The notes under the pieces were generated by a model. It ran no database searches. It was not told the DNA's origin and saw nothing but the letters and a program-made list of their open reading frames with translations. Both the position numbers and the translations under genes were made by a program. Of a stretch of DNA of 31,790 bases, positions 30,277-31,790 are shown piece by piece (position 1 is the stretch's first letter; each line of letters starts with the position of its first letter). The stretch is from an uncultured Ruminococcus sp. (GTDB lineage: Bacteria; Bacillota; Clostridia; Oscillospirales; Ruminococcaceae), in the NCBI GenBank assembly GCA_900545345.1, contig UQYQ01000024.1, forward strand, positions 1 through 31,790. Reading direction: 5' to 3'.

Positions 30277-31790
30277 ATGTCAGAAAAAGATATTCAATCA
30301 AAAAAGTCCCTAGATATAGAGGGCAGCCTCGCCGAGACGGAGGAAACTTTCATAGACAGTTACGGTAAACACGAGCAGAAGCCTCTGCGCATACTGCTCA
30401 GCCTTTACAAAGGGCATTACCTGCAGCTTGTCTTATCAGGTATTTTCTTCGCATTGAAGCATGCCTGCGTATGGTATCTTCCGGTCGCAACAGCGGGCGT
30501 AATCAATATTGCGTCAGGTACCAACGATGGCGGGCTTAACGGCATTCTCTTCTATATATCTATAGAGATTGCACTGGTTCTCATTAACATGCCTGCAAAT
30601 TACCTGTATGTTCACTTCCGAAGTCTTGCAATCCGCAATATGGAAGCCGGACTCAGAGGCGCACTGGTAAGGAAATTGCAGCAGCTCTCAATTACATATC
30701 ATAAAGAGATGCAGTCAGGACGGCTCCAATCCAAGATTATGCGTGATGTTGAAGCTATAGAGACACTGTCCCAGCAGCTCTTTACCAATATTCTTACAAT
30801 ACTTCTGAATCTTATTGTTGCCTTTGCCGTGACAGGTATGCGAAGCAGGACGGTTTTAATTTTCTTCGTTATATGCGGACCGGTCGCTGCTCTTACAATG
30901 GTCGCTTTCAAGAACCAGATTAAGCGTACCAACTCCACTTTCCGTAAAGAAATGGAAACAACCTCAGCTAAGGTAATGGAAATGGTTGAGCTTATCCCGG
31001 TCACAAGAGCGCATGCCCTTGAGGACGAAGAGATAGACAAGATGGAGAATCAGTTAAGCTCCGTTGCCAAGAGCGGTTATCGTCTGGATATAGTCCAGGC
31101 TAACTTTGGTGCTGTCGGCTGGTGCGTATTTCAGGTATTTCAGATCCTCTGCCTTGGATTTACAGGCTACCTTGCTTTCCACGGTCAGACCACAGTCGGT
31201 GACATAACTCTCTATCAGACATATTTTTCAACAATAGTCAATCAGATTTCAAGCTTTATCAACCTCCTTCCTATCATATCGAAAGGACTTGAATCAGTTA
31301 ACTCGGTCGGAGAGGTTCTTCTTGCAAATGACATTGAAAATAATAAGGGGAAAACAAAAATCAAATCGGTCAGAGGCGAATTTGACTTTCAGGATTTGTG
31401 CTTTGCCTACGACAGCAGTAAGCCTGTCTTGAACCATCTTAACCTCCATGTCGCACAGGGTGAGACAATCGCCCTCGTCGGAGAATCCGGTGCGGGAAAA
31501 TCAACGGTGCTCAACATGGTTATCGGCTTTAACAAGCCGGACTCCGGACGTATACTGCTAGACGGTGTAGATATGAACACCATAAATCTTCACACCTACA
31601 GACAGCACATAGCCGTTGTACCTCAGACATCAATCCTTTTTTCCGGAACGATAAAAGATAACATCACTTACGGAATGGAAAAGGTTTCAACACAGAAGCT
31701 TAATGATGTTATTGATGCTGCTAACTTAAGAAGCTTCATAGACGGACTTCCCGACGGGCTTGACACCGTTGTGGGTGAACATGGCGGTAA
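30277..31790 (+). CDS. ABC exporter, fused membrane and ATPase domains, 3' end missing
   Basis: Open to the right edge: 504 codons visible, no stop. The ATG (30277) has GTGAGG six bases upstream. Residues 1 to about 40 are polar. A type I exporter membrane domain of six helices follows (about 45-340), with the SGRLQSKIMRDVEAIETLSQQ coupling region (split for length) and the EMVELIPVTRAHALE segment. The ATPase domain starts near 365, with Walker A GESGAGKST (about 402-410) and the Q-loop VVPQTSILFSGT. The window ends before the signature and Walker B motifs. Substrate unknown; such half-transporters work as dimers exporting peptides, lipids or drugs. It looks richer in G+C than most neighbours and lies behind a mobile-element-like remnant, so transfer is possible. 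Confidence 0.88.
   Translation, partial: MSEKDIQSKKSLDIEGSLAETEETFIDSYGKHEQKPLRILLSLYKGHYLQLVLSGIFFALKHACVWYLPVATAGVINIASGTNDGGLNGILFYISIEIALVLINMPANYLYVHFRSLAIRNMEAGLRGALVRKLQQLSITYHKEMQSGRLQSKIMRDVEAIETLSQQLFTNILTILLNLIVAFAVTGMRSRTVLIFFVICGPVAALTMVAFKNQIKRTNSTFRKEMETTSAKVMEMVELIPVTRAHALEDEEIDKMENQLSSVAKSGYRLDIVQANFGAVGWCVFQVFQILCLGFTGYLAFHGQTTVGDITLYQTYFSTIVNQISSFINLLPIISKGLESVNSVGEVLLANDIENNKGKTKIKSVRGEFDFQDLCFAYDSSKPVLNHLNLHVAQGETIALVGESGAGKSTVLNMVIGFNKPDSGRILLDGVDMNTINLHTYRQHIAVVPQTSILFSGTIKDNITYGMEKVSTQKLNDVIDAANLRSFIDGLPDGLDTVVGEHGG

Noticed and set aside
1..31790. CRISPR arrays, tRNA or rRNA genes
   Set aside because: No regularly spaced repeats with unique spacers, and no cloverleaf or rRNA-like segment was seen in the gaps between genes.

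Overview
The window looks like part of the chromosome of a strictly anaerobic, AT-rich Gram-positive bacterium of the Clostridia, most likely a gut or rumen Ruminococcus-type organism (Oscillospiraceae). The reasons are fermentation by pyruvate formate-lyase, [FeFe]-hydrogenases and AdhE, strong AGGAGG-type ribosome sites, Firmicutes gene neighbours (ywiB-like gene next to argS), and a hydrogenase set like the one reported for Ruminococcus albus (monomeric HydA2, putative H2-sensing HydS). Species cannot be fixed from sequence alone.

Layout. (1) 1-1731, minus: the start of one secreted protein and two small secreted, C-terminally membrane-anchored proteins. (2) 1752-5837, minus: a large membrane protein that I read as a catalytically dead relative of P1B-type ATPases, rRNA methyltransferase RlmB, and a one-helix membrane protein. 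A non-coding stretch with phased GTTGAAAA repeats and a 26-bp inverted repeat follows. (3) 6224-8483, minus: a DUF6062-like double Cys3His protein, a GyrI-like protein and an OGG1-type DNA glycosylase. (4) 8557-12963, minus: operon ddl-murI-DUF1934-argS ending in a duplicated terminator-bearing repeat.

(5) 12964-17321, plus: the pyruvate formate-lyase locus. PFL is split here. The large chain stops before the glycyl-radical domain, which is encoded as a separate 83-residue protein. Between them lies a 76-residue protein that resembles only the front half of the radical domain. The activase PflA follows after a hairpin. Upstream of pflB are a perfect 20-bp palindrome that fits the NrdR-box consensus and a leader that can fold as an H-type pseudoknot using the Shine-Dalgarno region.

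(6) 17353-27108, minus: hydrogen metabolism in two transcription units. The distal one (promoter near 27163-27191) holds an APH-fold kinase, a thioredoxin-like [2Fe-2S] protein, the sensory hydrogenase HydS, a SpoIIE/PP2C phosphatase and a catalytic HydA2-type hydrogenase. It ends in a terminator at 21663-21689. The proximal one starts with a structured leader carrying its own intrinsic terminator, then a TM1266-type regulator and the H-cluster maturases HydE, HydG and HydF. (7) 27227-29958, minus: adhE under two near-perfect Rex operators. (8) 30002-31790: an IS200/IS605-like non-coding remnant followed by the start of an ABC exporter on the plus strand that looks richer in G+C.

Together the central genes form a pyruvate and redox disposal system. 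PFL makes acetyl-CoA and formate, AdhE reduces acetyl-CoA to ethanol under NADH-responsive Rex control, and hydrogenases release or sense H2 with dedicated maturation. The most promising new biology is the split PFL with its 76-residue half-domain, the pflB and hydE leaders, and the pseudo-P-type ATPase.
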